Below, piece by piece: positions 6,415 through 6,438 of a DNA stretch of 6,438 bases. Origin of the DNA: Betaproteobacteria bacterium HGW-Betaproteobacteria-2 (lineage in GTDB: Bacteria > Pseudomonadota > Gammaproteobacteria > Burkholderiales > Methylophilaceae); assembly GCA_002842255.1 (NCBI GenBank), contig PHCM01000089.1:1-6438 (forward strand), given 5' to 3'. Position 1 is the stretch's first letter. Every line of letters begins with the position of its first letter. Both the position numbers and the translations under genes were made by a program. The notes under the pieces were generated by a model. That model saw nothing but the letters and a program-made list of their open reading frames with translations. It was not told the origin of the DNA and made no database searches.

Positions 6415-6438
6415 ACACACAGCAGATGGCTAATTACA

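Overview
The window carries four genes, all on the minus strand. In transcription order (high to low coordinates) they are glyA (serine hydroxymethyltransferase), a dihydropteroate-synthase-like protein of the DUF6513 type, nrdA (class Ia ribonucleotide reductase large subunit) and the first 114 codons of nrdB, cut by the window edge. The moderately GC-rich base composition, the protein style (a Ser/Thr-rich linker at the NrdB N-terminus, an NrdA of about 930 residues with a two-part ATP-cone region) and a DHPS-like protein of the tetrahydromethanopterin (H4MPT) type suggest a methylotrophic proteobacterium, most likely a betaproteobacterium (Methylophilaceae-like). The organism assignment is inference.

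Layout: 6326-6438 is the glyA upstream region, with a 7-bp perfect inverted repeat and an overlapping small hairpin. 5078-6325 is glyA, followed after 62 bp by the DHPS-like gene (3615-5015); the two probably form a one-carbon/pterin transcription unit. 3179-3614 is a 436-bp non-coding regulatory region. 380-3178 is nrdA, and after 37 bp nrdB runs off the left edge.

The most informative part is the regulatory region in front of nrdAB. Reading in the direction of transcription it holds: a distal NrdR box (3576-3591), a perfect -35 TTGACA (3563-3568), a proximal NrdR box in the -35/-10 spacer (3544-3559, exactly 32 bp from the first), a -10 TTTAAT (3539-3544), a predicted start near 3532, then immediately a full cobalamin riboswitch aptamer (about 3530-3343), and a leader of about 164 nt. 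In that leader a G-rich segment next to the aptamer can pair with a C-rich segment that otherwise covers the nrdA Shine-Dalgarno sequence. The class Ia reductase thus appears to be controlled twice: by NrdR, which senses dNTP/ATP state, at transcription initiation, and by adenosylcobalamin through the leader RNA. A B12 riboswitch on a B12-independent reductase implies that the genome also encodes a B12-dependent class II enzyme (NrdJ) outside this window.

Functionally, GlyA makes 5,10-methylene-THF (used by thymidylate synthase) and NrdAB makes deoxynucleotides, so both ends of DNA-precursor supply are adjacent here. The gene between them probably belongs to synthesis of the parallel C1 carrier H4MPT.
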